From contig JACEFZ010021420.1 in the NCBI GenBank assembly GCA_014155875.1, positions 23,501 to 87,500 of the forward strand: a stretch of DNA of 64,000 nucleotides. Direction: 5' to 3'. The number at the start of each line of letters is the position of its first letter. Within the stretch, counting starts at the first letter, position 1. Shown here piece by piece: positions 23,111 to 33,539 of this stretch. The translations under genes and the position numbers were made by a program. The stretch is from Cepaea nemoralis (Eukaryota > Mollusca > Gastropoda > Stylommatophora > Helicidae). A model generated the notes under the pieces. That model saw only the letters and a list, made by a program, of their open reading frames with translations. It was not told the DNA's origin and did no database searches.

Positions 23111-23427
23111 TTAAAGATAGTCCGGCATGGAATAAGTTGGCAGAGAGCTTATGATCAACGCATGTGCCCTGCCAAATGGTGTAGTCGCTTTTAGTTTTTG
23201 CCACAGATCTCTTGACATGTTTTGAATTGGAGTTCTGGACGAATTGTACTGTTGACATTTTCCTCTATCATCGTCTAAGATGGTGGTCATGTATTCAAAT
23301 CCGTCTCTAATCGACAAAATATTGACCTGGGCTATCAAGTCGACCCAGCCTAAATTTGATACGAAGAAGTGTCCCTGTAAGTAATAGCAACCGGTGTGGT
23401 ACTGAACACATCGCCAACCTAAAGATA
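23111..23427 (-). CDS. Possible host exon, unidentified product
   Basis: An open frame of about 105 codons after an acceptor-like CATATCTTTAG at 23428-23438. It runs to a TAA at 23111-23113. Residues include WRCVQYHTGCYYLQ, FFVSNLGWVDL, IRDGFEYMTTIL and MSRDLWQKL. Cys and aromatic content look protein-like rather than random, and an NSS glycosylation site is present. I do not recognise the family. It lies just downstream of the young LTR element at 23520, which would then sit in an intron. It could also be an old retroelement piece. Confidence 0.35.
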
Positions 23428-23519
23428 TGGTGATAACACCAAATATCACATACCTTTCATGGCATGAAACAGTCCTTTACGTCAGCTTCTTTCGTTTCCC
23501 GACAAACCGGCATGGCCGG

Positions 23520-23863
23520 TATAACAGAGTGTCTGTCTCTGTTAAGGGGATCTAGCTCGGCGTGCAAGAGAAAAAGGGTATAAACTTCAGTGCACGCGGG
23601 AGCACCCTGGGAAAATGTAAATAACTAGGGATGCTCACGCGTGACGGAAAGATAGCAACGGGGTGAGTGATTAGCCAGCAGTCTTAGAGCGAGGTCACGT
23701 TTAAGTCACCATCAAGTATTGTTGAGATATCTGGACCTCTGTTATTTGTCTACGATATTTATAAGAGTATGTAAACCTGAAGCAACTACAATTAAATGTC
23801 ATACATCAAGAGACTGCTGGAGTTATGTTATATTCTGACTTCACCATTCGCTACACTGCAACA
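23520..23863 (+). repeat. 5' LTR of the 23.5-30.2 kb element
   Basis: 344 bp, starting TATAACAGAG and ending ACTGCAACA. It matches 29866-30209 almost throughout. A GGGTATAAAC sequence about 55 bp in could serve as a promoter TATA element; this is inference. Confidence 0.92.
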
Positions 23864-23872
23864 TAAGCGAAA

Positions 23873-23884
23873 TGGTGCCGTGAC
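23873..23884 (+). promoter_or_regulatory. Primer-binding site, probably tRNA-His
   Basis: TGGTGCCGTGAC, nine bases after the LTR end, is complementary to the 3' end of metazoan tRNA-His (ending GTCACGGCA plus CCA). The tRNA assignment rests on remembered tRNA-His sequence. Confidence 0.65.
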
Positions 23885-24084
23885 CAGTCTAAACGACTTC
23901 ATTTGTCGCGGTACATAAGCGGAAGTACTGAGCCACTATATTTGAACACAGCCACTAGTTCATACTGCAAGTGTTTGGAAAATGCGGTGCTCTGAGACAC
24001 TAGGCACGTTATCAGGATCTTTGCTGAACGGACTTCAAGAAGTTTCCAAAATGCCGACCTTAACTGGCAGTGGAACAGATCAAC

Positions 24085-24480
24085 CTTAAATATCTGTATG
24101 CGGTTGTGAAGCTCCGCTTTGCTGAATCAGTTCAATATCTGTTATGCGGTTGTGAAGTCCAGCTTTGCGTGAATCAGTTTCAATATCTGTTATGCGGTTG
24201 TGAAGTCCGCTTCGCTGAATCAGTTTCAATATCTTTATGCGGTTGTGAAGCCCGCTTCGCTGAATCAGTTTCAATATCTTTATGCGGTTTGTGAAGCCGC
24301 TTGCTGATCAGTTTATCATATCCTTATCGGGCTTGGTGAAGCCTTATCGAATCCTTATCGATCTTATCGGGCTGGTGAAGCCGCTTATCGAGGCCTTATC
24401 AATCCTTATCGGGGTGGTGAAGCCCGCCTTATCGATCCTTGTGGGGTAGTGAAGCCCGCCTTGTCGATCCTTATTCGAGT
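24085..24480 (+). repeat. Leader minisatellite, about 51-bp units degenerating rightward
   Basis: Four to five units of about 51 bp (TATGCGGTTGTGAAG ... GAATCAGTTTCAATATC) run from 24085 to 24300. They then collapse into shorter scrambled units built on CCTTATCG and GGTGAAGCC up to about 24480. The array lies in the 5' untranslated leader of the LTR element. It contains no ORF that continues into ORF1. Confidence 0.85.
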
Positions 24481-24902
24481 CCTTGGGTGCCAGATACATT
24501 TAACCGTGCCTCTCAGCATACAAGAGTGAAACCTGAGAACCATTAATATGCAGTTTTCGACGAGTGTCTAACTACAGGCAGGGACCCTAATCGTTGACAG
24601 CCAACACTTGTAAAGTATAAATTTAATATTGTAGTATTAGAAGATTATAGGACCTGATAAGTTTAATTAACATATTATTATATTAACATATTATTATTAT
24701 ATTGAATTGTTTTGTACAAATTTGCAATAGAACCCCAGGACCTTTCCTTAGGACAGGTGCTTGGTGGAGTAGGTAGAGCCATATCCATGTTGGACACAAT
24801 TTTGAAACAGCAAGGCGAGGTTCCATTATAGATACCAAGAAATATATAGAAGAAGAAGCAGGCATATCGTTTTGGCTTGAGATAAATTACAGAGAAATAA
24901 GT
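24481..24902 (+). other. Leader of the LTR element between minisatellite and ORF1
   Basis: No ATG-started ORF of note. The ORF1 frame is open upstream to about 24765 without an in-frame ATG. Another frame is open for about 38 codons (24717-24830), ending in a TAG. The only good start for ORF1 is therefore 24903. Confidence 0.5.
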
Positions 24903-25901
24903 ATGAACTACCTACATACAGAATTAAGACGCGTGAGTGCATGGTTGGGAGAGTTAAAAGTGGCAGTTAGTGAGGTAGAGAATTTTGTGGAAACGTTACG
25001 GGGAAGAACGACTGGACAAGAGGCTTATAGATTTAAGGTAGAGTGCAATGGAATAGTAAAGAATAATAGGAGACAGACAGTATCTAATGAAAACAGAAGA
25101 CAACATAACGTGGTATATAGAGACAGTTATGTTGAACCAGATAGGACTAAGTCCAGAAGCAGTTATAATGAACAAAGATATAGAAACCTTTCCAGGAAAC
25201 AATGGAATTGGCCATCCAATAGTATGACTGCTAGAAAAAGACGTGACGAGTGGTTTGAACAAAGACGGAGACAGTATCTTAAGTCAGGGTCAAAGGACAG
25301 GATAGAACACATAAATAGAAATTCAACTGCTCCTAAGGTGGTTGCGAATGTGACTGAGAGACAGAAAAAGAAGATGACGGTATTAGTAAAGAAAATGGAC
25401 CGAGAGACACAGACGCAGGCAAGTAAAATGATCAATGATAGTACGCAGACACAAATTGATACTGTGGATAGAACAACTCAGGTACAGCCAATTAAGAAAA
25501 TAGAAAAGGAGATACAGACTATCAAGACGGTAGAAGAAGTTACAGAATCACCGCGGGTGAAAGTAGAAAAGAGAGACACCGTTAAATTTAAGGAAGACAG
25601 ACAGACGAAAACCAAGGACGTCAAAAGACAGCTGAGGAAAAGTACTAGGGAGAGGAATATAAATAGTCTGATAGTCAATAGGGGTACGACTGATATGTCA
25701 GTTTCCTCAGGTAAAGACATTGAAGTTGTCCCGAACCGGAGCGTGAGGGATAGAGGTGTAGATAAGAAGAAAGTTAGACGTTTTAGTGATAACCATAGGG
25801 ATATTATCGCCATGTCTGCAGTCAACTATAATAAGCCTGATGAGAGACTATCATCAGTGAATCTTCTGAAGACGAGATGGGGAAATATAAGCGATATATA
25901 A
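24903..25901 (+). CDS. ORF1 of the LTR element, basic Gag-position protein, unknown family
   Basis: 332 residues, intact, starting at the first in-frame ATG. Residues 1-45 could form a helix or short coil (ELRRVSAWLGELKVAVSEVE). Residues 50-160 are very Arg/Asn/Lys-rich (RKRRDEWFEQRRRQ at 111-124) and could bind nucleic acid. Residues 165-207 hold four evenly spaced motifs: RETQTQ (167-172), DSTQTQ (179-184), RTTQVQ (190-195) and KEIQTI (202-207). These resemble LC8 dynein light chain ligands. The remainder is charged and probably disordered. No zinc knuckle, capsid or protease motif was recognised. By position it should be the structural protein. It overlaps ORF2 by 25 nt. Confidence 0.75.
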   Translation: MNYLHTELRRVSAWLGELKVAVSEVENFVETLRGRTTGQEAYRFKVECNGIVKNNRRQTVSNENRRQHNVVYRDSYVEPDRTKSRSSYNEQRYRNLSRKQWNWPSNSMTARKRRDEWFEQRRRQYLKSGSKDRIEHINRNSTAPKVVANVTERQKKKMTVLVKKMDRETQTQASKMINDSTQTQIDTVDRTTQVQPIKKIEKEIQTIKTVEEVTESPRVKVEKRDTVKFKEDRQTKTKDVKRQLRKSTRERNINSLIVNRGTTDMSVSSGKDIEVVPNRSVRDRGVDKKKVRRFSDNHRDIIAMSAVNYNKPDERLSSVNLLKTRWGNISDI

Positions 25902-26191
25902 CTTATACAGAAAACAGTGAGCAGACCGACGCAGTAAAGACAGGAGTAACAAATAAAGGGAACAGAAAGAAAGCACTTAAGAAGAAGAATAGTAATAGAC
26001 AGATAGCAGAAATTTACTCGACTACGGAAGATGACATAAGAAAAATCAGAGAATATATGACCTTAAGACCTGAGTACTTTAATGACAGACTAACAGTTAT
26101 GGATACTGAAGATGAGATAGTTGAAGAGAGACACACACTAGTAGTAGGAGACAATGAACTATTTGGATTAGATGCGCTCTATAGCTGTTAG
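25877..26191 (+). CDS. ORF2 of the LTR element, -1 frame extension
   Basis: Open in the -1 frame from 25844; the first ATG is at 25877. About 104 residues: a Lys/Asn-rich start (KKALKKKNSNRQIAEIYS) and an acidic end (DTEDEIVEERHTLVVGDNELFGLDAL). No protease DSG/DTG or other family motif is visible. A slippery heptamer in the correct phase lies in the overlap, so ORF2 may be made as an ORF1-ORF2 fusion, as pro/pol is in many retroelements. It could be the stump left after pol was deleted. Confidence 0.6.
   Translation: MGKYKRYITYTENSEQTDAVKTGVTNKGNRKKALKKKNSNRQIAEIYSTTEDDIRKIREYMTLRPEYFNDRLTVMDTEDEIVEERHTLVVGDNELFGLDALYSC
25880..25886 (+). promoter_or_regulatory. Candidate -1 ribosomal frameshift site GGGAAAT
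   Basis: In the ORF1 frame the codons are TGG GGA AAT, so the heptamer reads G GGA AAT, fitting X XXY YYZ. A slip of -1 continues as TAT AAG CGA into ORF2. The ORF1 stop is at 25899-25901. No downstream pseudoknot has been modelled. Confidence 0.6.
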
Positions 26192-29100
26192 AATTCCGAG
26201 GGTGAGGAATGGCATATGGCATTGTTTTGGCTTACGAGATGAATTGCGGTTTGAGCATATACATATGTTCTGTCTAAAATAGGCAGATGAATTTTTTTGG
26301 TGTAGCATCACAATATATGGTGCAGGGCAGGCAATAGTGTTAAGGATAGAGAGTCACAGCAAGTGATAGATAATTTTAAAGCTAAAGCTGGTGAGTGATG
26401 GAATATTCTACGTGGATACGTCTATAAAGAATATCTTAGTGTTTGGTAGTGGTGCGGGAGAATAGACAATGTGGAAATTGAAATGTCCCTTGTCCGGAAT
26501 GGCCGGATGGAGTGGGTTGATAATGTTGAGTAATGTATAACTGGTGTGATTAAAGTAGGGTAGACTCAGCACAGAATTTGCACGGAGAGAGAGAAAGTAA
26601 TTATGAATGCTCATTCTAGACTTGATGCGTTGTTTGAGATGGCTTGACTCAGAGCTGTTGGAAGAGTAACTGGAGTATGAAAATGCTACGATCTGATGTC
26701 TGAGATAGAATTAAAGTTTCGCTTTGTTGGGAAGCAGATATAGCGTGTCTGATGAGGAGATGTAGATTGAGGAGGAATTGAGTATCCTGTGTAAAATAGC
26801 CAGCTGAGCGTGAGAGAGTATTAAGAGTAGAAGACTGTGGAAGCTGATGCTTGAAGAATGCGAGGGGGATGAAGAAATTACGTGATGGTTGCGGAGAAAG
26901 AAGAGGCGACTAAATCTCAGAAAGTTGTTGTGTGAAGAAGTATGGAATGATGGTTACGAGGTTAGTGGCACATCGGAATGAGGATTGTTGTGAGAGATCG
27001 TTGATAGTTATGGTTAGTGTGTAAAAGAGATATTTGATAGAAATAATGAAATTTTGAAAGGGAGTGAATGATTGAGAAAAGTGGAAATAAGAAAGCAGTT
27101 GAATTGTAGAATTCCTGTTGAGTATTGGAGTGATTCGTCTAGTTATGCGTTGTCCTTGCGTGTGTAAAAGTATAGACAAACATGTGTTAGTAGCGCATGC
27201 ATGTACGGGGTGCTTGGCATATTTTAGACTTGAAACAATGTGAAGGGAGATTGTGTCACTGACTGAACAAGCATAAAATACGAGTGCCGTGTGAAATTGC
27301 GAAGACATGCTGAGTGGTGACGCTGATAAAGCATACCGCTGATTTCGTAGAGAATAGAGTAAGTGAGTATGCGACAGTTGGGAGATAAAAAGAAGATGAT
27401 TGGATAATGGCGATGTCTTTTGTTTAGAATGTGTGCTGTTAGACAGAATTAATGAAAATTCTAGGACAGGGTGACAGAAAGAGAATTAACGTTTTGGATA
27501 TCGTTTCATAAAACAGACTCAGTATCGTTGGCAGAGACATGTCGAAGCAAGAATGCCTGATACAGTCTGTGAGAGTCAAAAGGGAGTTGAGTGTAACCCT
27601 GGCTTGTTGTGGTGAGATGATGGAGAGTAGTGATGCGGGAGAAGGAAATGTTAGTTGCGTCGTGTGGACGAGAAACTTAAAAGTAGAATTAGTTCTTGGT
27701 ACAAATCAAATTCAGGGCAAACAACTAGATTAGGAAATGGCTGTGCTGAGTTGCAGTTTCCCTTGGTGAGTAGATGAGTTGTGGTGTGCTGAAATAGCCA
27801 CACTAGTTGGAAAATGGAGCAATTGTGCTGTAGTTAACAGTAATTGCTTGTTTAATATTTCAAATACACTGCTGTTGATATGATTTAGTTTTGTAATGTA
27901 CGGAATATTATGAAGGGGGATAATCAACGCAAAGTTAACCCTTCTCTTTAGCGAGAAGACAGTTGGTTTTAATTGAATATGATCTTTCAATGCATAATGT
28001 ATGGTATGTTATATTATTTTTGATTGACTTGGTTCTGTAAAACGATTACCATGTGATTTTAGGATAGGATTGTTGTGGTTTCAGTGTTTTACGTACAAAC
28101 TACTGGTTCGTAAAAGAGACCAGTAGTGTTAGATTTGATTAAGTTGATGCTTGTTTCATTATGAAAATGTTGGGGATAAGCATTGCATAGAAAATGTTGG
28201 GGGGAAAGATATCCTGTTTTAATTTGGATTGCTCATATTTGTGGTTTGCAGTTGATTGCCTTGTTTAATTTTTGATCAATTGTTTTAACTTGTAATTATT
28301 AGACAGTTGTTATGTTGCTATTTATGATTAAGTTTGTTAAAAAGTTGATTTAGACTAGCTCTAATAGAAATAGGACACTACATTCAGATAAAGAGAGACA
28401 TATCACCTTGTTAGTAGTAGGTTTACCATGGAGTGAGCACCATGTGATTGCTGGTTTTTAGAAGAAGTAGACGTGGGTAACGCTTATAATAAGTGATGCG
28501 CCAGACAGCGTTAATGTGTAAATAGTAAAACATGAATTGAATGCCATGTTTTAGTCCGAAGAGTAATTATATACTGTGGATATCAGTACAATAGTTGGGG
28601 GATTAAAGGATGAATAATGAATTAAAAAGGGAAGTAAGTATGTTCATAATAAATGAACATTGTCAATTGTGCTGTGGTTGCAGCGAACATGGATTAAATG
28701 CCATGAGATTTTGCAGGAAAAAGGGAGGGTCCGTGATATGGACTGACGGGACGTCCACAAACATGAGGTTAGTGCTAGTATTTGCTACGGCGTGAGATTA
28801 GAAGTTTTGGGAAGGTGCGGACAAAGGAGAGGGGTTACTGAAGCTTTCAGCGAGATTAATAGGGAACCTGATATGAAGTATCCCTGAAGTATGTAAGGGT
28901 CAGAGATTTAGTTATGTAGGTGATGTTTATAATGTTGGAGGAGGTTTTGAGTAGTAGGACCCATAGTGGACCTTTTGATTTTGACCTCGGGATGTGTTTT
29001 GGAGTAACGTGCAGAGGCATAGTATCGTATGTAATAAATAAGACATTTAGGACTGAATAATATTGTGGATGTTTGATGCTGGGGAGATTAAATAATTAGG

Positions 29101-29850
29101 TGAGATTTGGAGATATGATATGAAATTGCCATAATAAGTGGTATAATTGAATTGTGAGAGATATGTAATTGTTTTTTTTAAAGACTTTATTGCATAAAGT
29201 CTCAGGATGACATGGGGGGGGGGGGGGGGTAAATGTGAGTATGGTTTTCGTGAGGAAGAGTTCTTGTTCTTTGATTCTCCGGTGGCCACCGATTCTTTGT
29301 CTTCCTATCGTGTGATTAGTACGAGTGGTTTCAAGTTGGTTTGAATGTAGAGAATTGGTAATGCTGAGGTAATGATTATTGGCGTAGACCTGTTGGTGAT
29401 GGCGTTTTGAATTTTTATAGGTTGAGATCAGATATTGATATGTATGTACGTGATGAAAAGTAAAATTAAGGTTTAAGCGGATCGATTGTGACTTGTGGAA
29501 GAGAAGAAGAAGTAAATAATGGAGGAAGTGTAAGATTTGGTTGAGGGCATAGCAGTTGGCTATAAGACATAAGTAGTAGAGTAGTAGAGTAGAAGGACTG
29601 AGGAACAATGAATGTTACAGGTTAGAGGTATATGGTTTTCGTAGTTGGGAGTTGAGCCGTGTTAAGCTCGTATATGACATAAGCGAGTTGCTTGAGAATT
29701 GAAGAAGAAGTAAATGGGAAATAGGGCTTTATATAAGCTTAATTGGGGTAAGAATATAGAATTAACGGGTAGTTTTGAAGCATAACTCGGGGGTCGGAGA
29801 GTTAGGTTGGGTAAGTTTTGGGTTAAGACTTTTCGGGGAAAAGTCTCGTT
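26192..29850 (+). other. Long non-coding, C-poor internal region of the LTR element
   Basis: About 3.7 kb with no credible plus-strand gene. The plus strand is strongly depleted in C relative to G: 9 C against 18 G at 26641-26700, and 4 C against 21 G at 26821-26880. The long minus-strand ORFs here are by-products of this composition. A G-run lies at about 29215-29230. No RT, RNase H or integrase motif could be read in any frame. Confidence 0.7.
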
Positions 29851-29865
29851 GAGGGTAGAAAAGAA
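29851..29865 (+). promoter_or_regulatory. Polypurine tract
   Basis: Purine-rich GAGGGTAGAAAAGAA directly abuts the 3' LTR start at 29866. It is the expected plus-strand primer site for an LTR element. Confidence 0.75.
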
Positions 29866-30209
29866 TATAACAGAGTGTCTGTCTCTGTTAAGGGGATCTA
29901 GCTCGGCGTGCAAGAGAAAAAGGGTATAAACTTCAGTGCACGCTGGAGCACCCTGGGAAAATGTAAATAACTAGGGATGCTCACGCGTGACGGAAAGATA
30001 GCAACGGGGTGAGTGATTAGCCAGCAGTCTTAGAGCGAGGTCACGTTTAAGTCACCATCAAGTATTGTTGAGATATCTGGACCTCTGTTATTTGTCTACG
30101 ATATTTATAAGAGTATGTAAACCTGAAGCAACTACAATTAAATGTCATACATCAGGAGACTGATGGAGTTATGTTATTTCTGACTTCACCAACTCGCTAC
30201 ACTGTAACA
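29866..30209 (+). repeat. 3' LTR of the 23.5-30.2 kb element
   Basis: 344 bp, near-identical to 23520-23863, ending ACTGTAACA and followed by the CCGG target duplicate. Confidence 0.92.
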
Positions 30210-30213
30210 CCGG

Positions 30214-30838
30214 ACAATGGATCCACACATGATTCCCAAGGTTTCACCCGCCACAGGTAGCAATCGCTCGTGTTCCTCAGGTCAGCCTGGCTAAAATGGA
30301 ATTGTGCTACAGCGTGGGTAAACAGGCTGTTTTTATTTTTGTCTGCCGCGGACCATTTAGATATTTATAGCATAATTCACGGACCATACAAAATTATCAA
30401 CTTAACAATTAGCCAGCTATATTTGGTCAAACATTTTTTATTAACTTAGCCCTAATAGATGGCTAGAACTGCTTGTCTTTGGTGAGGCATGTGATGTTAG
30501 CTGGTATTGATGCTGTTGCTACTAGACCTTTTGATCATTGTGTATAAAGTTCCTAGACTGATTCAATTTCGAGTCCTACCTGCGGATTCCTTGACAGGAC
30601 CACACCAAATGATTTCACGAATCTTCTTCTTTGCGTTCATCCGGAGTGTTTTTTCAGATGTGATTGCGGTGTGTCTCGTTAGGCACCCTTGGTTCGGAAC
30701 CCTTAGACCAAAACATGCGACTTTTAGCGTGAATTTTTGACCAGGTTAGCATTCCTGGGTTCTCACAAATATTATACGACCCGCAGTCTGAACATTCCCC
30801 AACACTGCGCTATAGTAATACTAACTGCTATGGCAAAT

Positions 30839-30839
<1 letters not shown>
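30214..30839. other. Unassigned sequence
   Basis: Flank of the LTR element. No gene, RNA or repeat recognised. Confidence 0.4.

Positions 30840-30918
<79 letters not shown>
30840..30918. repeat. (ATT)n microsatellite
   Basis: About 26 uninterrupted trinucleotide units. The poly-Leu and poly-Asn ORFs across it are artefacts. Confidence 0.97.
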
Positions 30919-30959
30919 TGCAATATGGAAAGTATACTGACTAATAAAATCTGTCAAAT

Positions 30960-31375
30960 ACAGTGAGAAAAGTGTGTTGAAGTGCTATATAGAATCTTTA
31001 CTTTTATATTGATGTGAAACGTGGACAATAAGCAGACAAGTTGAGAAATATCTAATGGTAATGAAAATGTAATTTCCAAAGATAATACAACACGATGAAA
31101 AGACAGTCACGATTTTCGGAGCACGTTATGAAGAAAAATAAACTTGAAAAATGTGTCGTCACGACGGGAAGGGCTGGAGGTGAAGTGAGGCAGAGGAAGA
31201 CCAAGAGAGTAGATGCTGACAGTTTGATATGATAGCGTGGAGGAACGTCGGTATCAGAGATGATTGCGGACAGACATTACCACCAACGCCACATGGCACT
31301 GACAATAAGAAAATTGGCAGCACAAGAGACAGCAGGCTGTGGACTGACACGATAACCAACGTCACACAGTATGGA
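30960..31375 (+). mobile_element. LINE C-terminal scrap
   Basis: Heavily mutated post-RT domain. The CETWTISRQ-type block near 31015 and later AWRNVGIRDD-type sequence fit the end of RTE-like LINEs. Several stops and shifts. No RT motif remains. Confidence 0.6.
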
Positions 31376-31378
31376 CTG

Positions 31379-31645
31379 TCGCGTCTCCGTGGCGAAGTGG
31401 TCAAGCCGTTTGACTCGGGCTCCGAAGGTTGTGGGTTCGATTCCGGGCCGCGTCCTTCGCTTCACGAGTGAAATTTTTTCGGAGACTCCTGTGAGTCATC
31501 GCTTGAGCTACGGAGTTCATGCTTTGTGCGACGCTTTCCGCGCTTCAGAAAGAGACCGAGCCATATGAGATAAAACCCGGTGCAATGAAGTCGACCCTGT
31601 CGAATTTTAAGCGACTTTTAAACATCTTTATGCATGGGCAACTTT
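31379..31645 (+). mobile_element. tRNA-derived SINE (family 2)
   Basis: The head reads as a tRNA-like unit with A-box CGTGGCGAAGTGG (from 31388) and B-box GGGTTCGATTCC (31433-31444). A body follows that contains AGCTACGGAGTTCATGC at about 31505. It ends in a short AAG-rich tail. The body segment GCTACGGAGTTC is shared with the SINE at 36873-37278, although the heads differ. Confidence 0.8.
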
Positions 31646-31747
31646 TAAGCATGGGCAATAAGAAGAAGGATAGAAACGATGTTTAATGCGGAAAATATTG
31701 ATGTTTAGTAATCATGTTTTAGTTATCGAAAGGCCGAAATAATGTCT

Positions 31748-31857
31748 GATATAGCCCCCCCCCCTCCCCCACCCGCTCCATAAACCCCAATCCCTCCTCG
31801 CTCTGCATGTGCGTGCGTGTCTGTGCGTTCGGAAAGATGACTATTAATGTGGGCTTA

Positions 31858-31935
<78 letters not shown>
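31748..31935. repeat. Poly-C tract and (GT)n microsatellite
   Basis: A C-run at about 31757-31768 is followed by about 37 uninterrupted GT units at 31860-31934. Cys/Val and Thr/His ORFs here are artefacts. Confidence 0.95.
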
Positions 31936-31936
<1 letters not shown>

Positions 31937-33539
31937 CAAGTAGCAGCGCAGATGAAATGACGCAAAACAAAGTTGGTGAGAAAATCGCGAACCAACTTTT
32001 ACGAGAAGCTAAGAAGGTAACGTAAAAAGGAGGAAACGTCAGAGAGATTGTCAACAACAAAAAACAGTCAGATATTATTATTATATTGTGATGGCCAACA
32101 ACTGGTGTAGAGGAGGACAAGAGTATTAATGCATTATCTATATCAGCCCGAAACTCATGGACAGATGCGCCCAGATCAGAATGACACTTAGAAAGTCACA
32201 GCAAGGTGACTCCGATGCAAATTGGTGAAGGACAGAAAGACCTTGACATGATATTTGCAAGTATCTAACATATTCAACTGTATATTGTATATATCTAATA
32301 TTTTCACTACCGTCCCGCCTGGCCATAATAGGCACGGTATCCACGAACTGTAAATTATCATTGATATTATTGAATATGCAACGTGCCTCGGCTCAGGCAA
32401 ATAAATAGTGCCTCAATATGATGAACACCGGCCTTCGAGTCATTGATTACTGTTGGCATTATGGTTCTGTATTTCTGCTGGATTGCTGCAGCCCTGGACC
32501 TTATTTATCGCAAGTCACAGTCTAGCAGAAGATGGGGATCTCGACAAGACAGAAGCATTTAAACTTGAATGTCGCCGGTATGCCTCCTTCATTACGTAAG
32601 CACATCAAGTCAGCTCAAGATATATATTGTACGTGTTAGCAGTCAATGAACAGCCAGCTGTCGTCATTTTCTAATTCAAATTCCGTACACTACACCGTTT
32701 CACTCCGCTACGTCATATACACCAGACCGACATACACGATGGATTTTTCAACGAAGGAATATTAACGCGGATCTGGACAAGCACGTCAGTAACTTTATAT
32801 TTGGGCACATAGAAGTTCTTTTATTTATCATGGATTGTCTACCAACTCGACATTGCTACTACGTTTATCTACCAACATCACCAGCACTGGAAGAGCGGCA
32901 GTAACAGTTCACACATAATATCAGGCCAGTTGAATTGTTTGTGTTATTTTAACATTCTATTTGGGTGTTGAAGTTGAAGTTCGATATTGTTTTTATATAG
33001 CCGAATCGCTGGCGCCGTAGTTGTGCGGGAGGTTGGATGGGCTATCCTTACGCCAGATAATTATACTTGTGCGGCGCAGAGATACGTGTCGTAAGGGCAT
33101 CGGTCAGTTCGTGACGAAAAGTTTATTTTGTAGCGACCTCGCGGGTGTCGAGTACTTCATAATAGTCTTTATTTGTGCGTACCTATCAGTTCTCTGTGTC
33201 TCGTTTACAAATAAATAGAGATGATCGTATGCGTCGCATTTTGTATACCTCTCTTGTAACAGTTTATGTGTGTTGTGGCGTGATACTCTTTTATATAGAA
33301 ATATACTTTAATACCAATTTTGTCTGGACTGTAGCTATTCTAACGGGTTGAGGCAATAGTTATCTCCGCTCAAGCTTGTTGCATTGTTCTTAAATTCGGT
33401 TTATAGCATTGTTGATTCTGTTGGCTTTCCATTCTATTTTATACTGTTGATGCATTTACTTGCTGTCTTTCAATCGATTTCGTATCGCATACAAATATAT
33501 TATATTTCAGCAGTATAATTTACAGGATATTGTGATAAC
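31936..33539. other. Unassigned; may include leader of the gag fragment
   Basis: No gene. TGGCGCCGTAG near 33011 has the look of a primer-binding site, and the following 500 bp could be the leader of the gag at 33540. No LTR pair supports this. Confidence 0.3.

Larger units (their letters stand above)
23520..30209 (+). mobile_element. LTR retroelement without visible RT or integrase, 6.69 kb
   Basis: Two 344-bp direct LTRs (23520-23863, 29866-30209) differ at only about six or seven positions. The LTRs end in GTAACA/GCAACA and are flanked by a 4-bp direct repeat CCGG (23516-23519, 30210-30213). A primer-binding site follows the 5' LTR and a purine tract precedes the 3' LTR. The 6.0-kb internal region holds a leader with a minisatellite, two overlapping ORFs (24903-25901, 25877-26191) and about 3.7 kb of non-coding sequence. 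No RT, RNase H, integrase or zinc knuckle is recognisable. It therefore looks non-autonomous but recently mobile, presumably driven by a related element elsewhere. Confidence 0.88.

Noticed and set aside
26408..29913. Several minus-strand ORFs of 80-170 codons inside the LTR element
   Set aside because: Explained by C-depletion of the plus strand, which removes stop codons on the other strand; no motifs.
30772..30957. Poly-Asn / poly-Leu ORFs
   Set aside because: (ATT)n microsatellite.
31379..31460. tRNA-gene-like sequence with A and B boxes
   Set aside because: No proper acceptor stem is formed and it continues into a SINE body; called a SINE head, not a tRNA gene. The same applies to 37200-37265 and 42480-42530.
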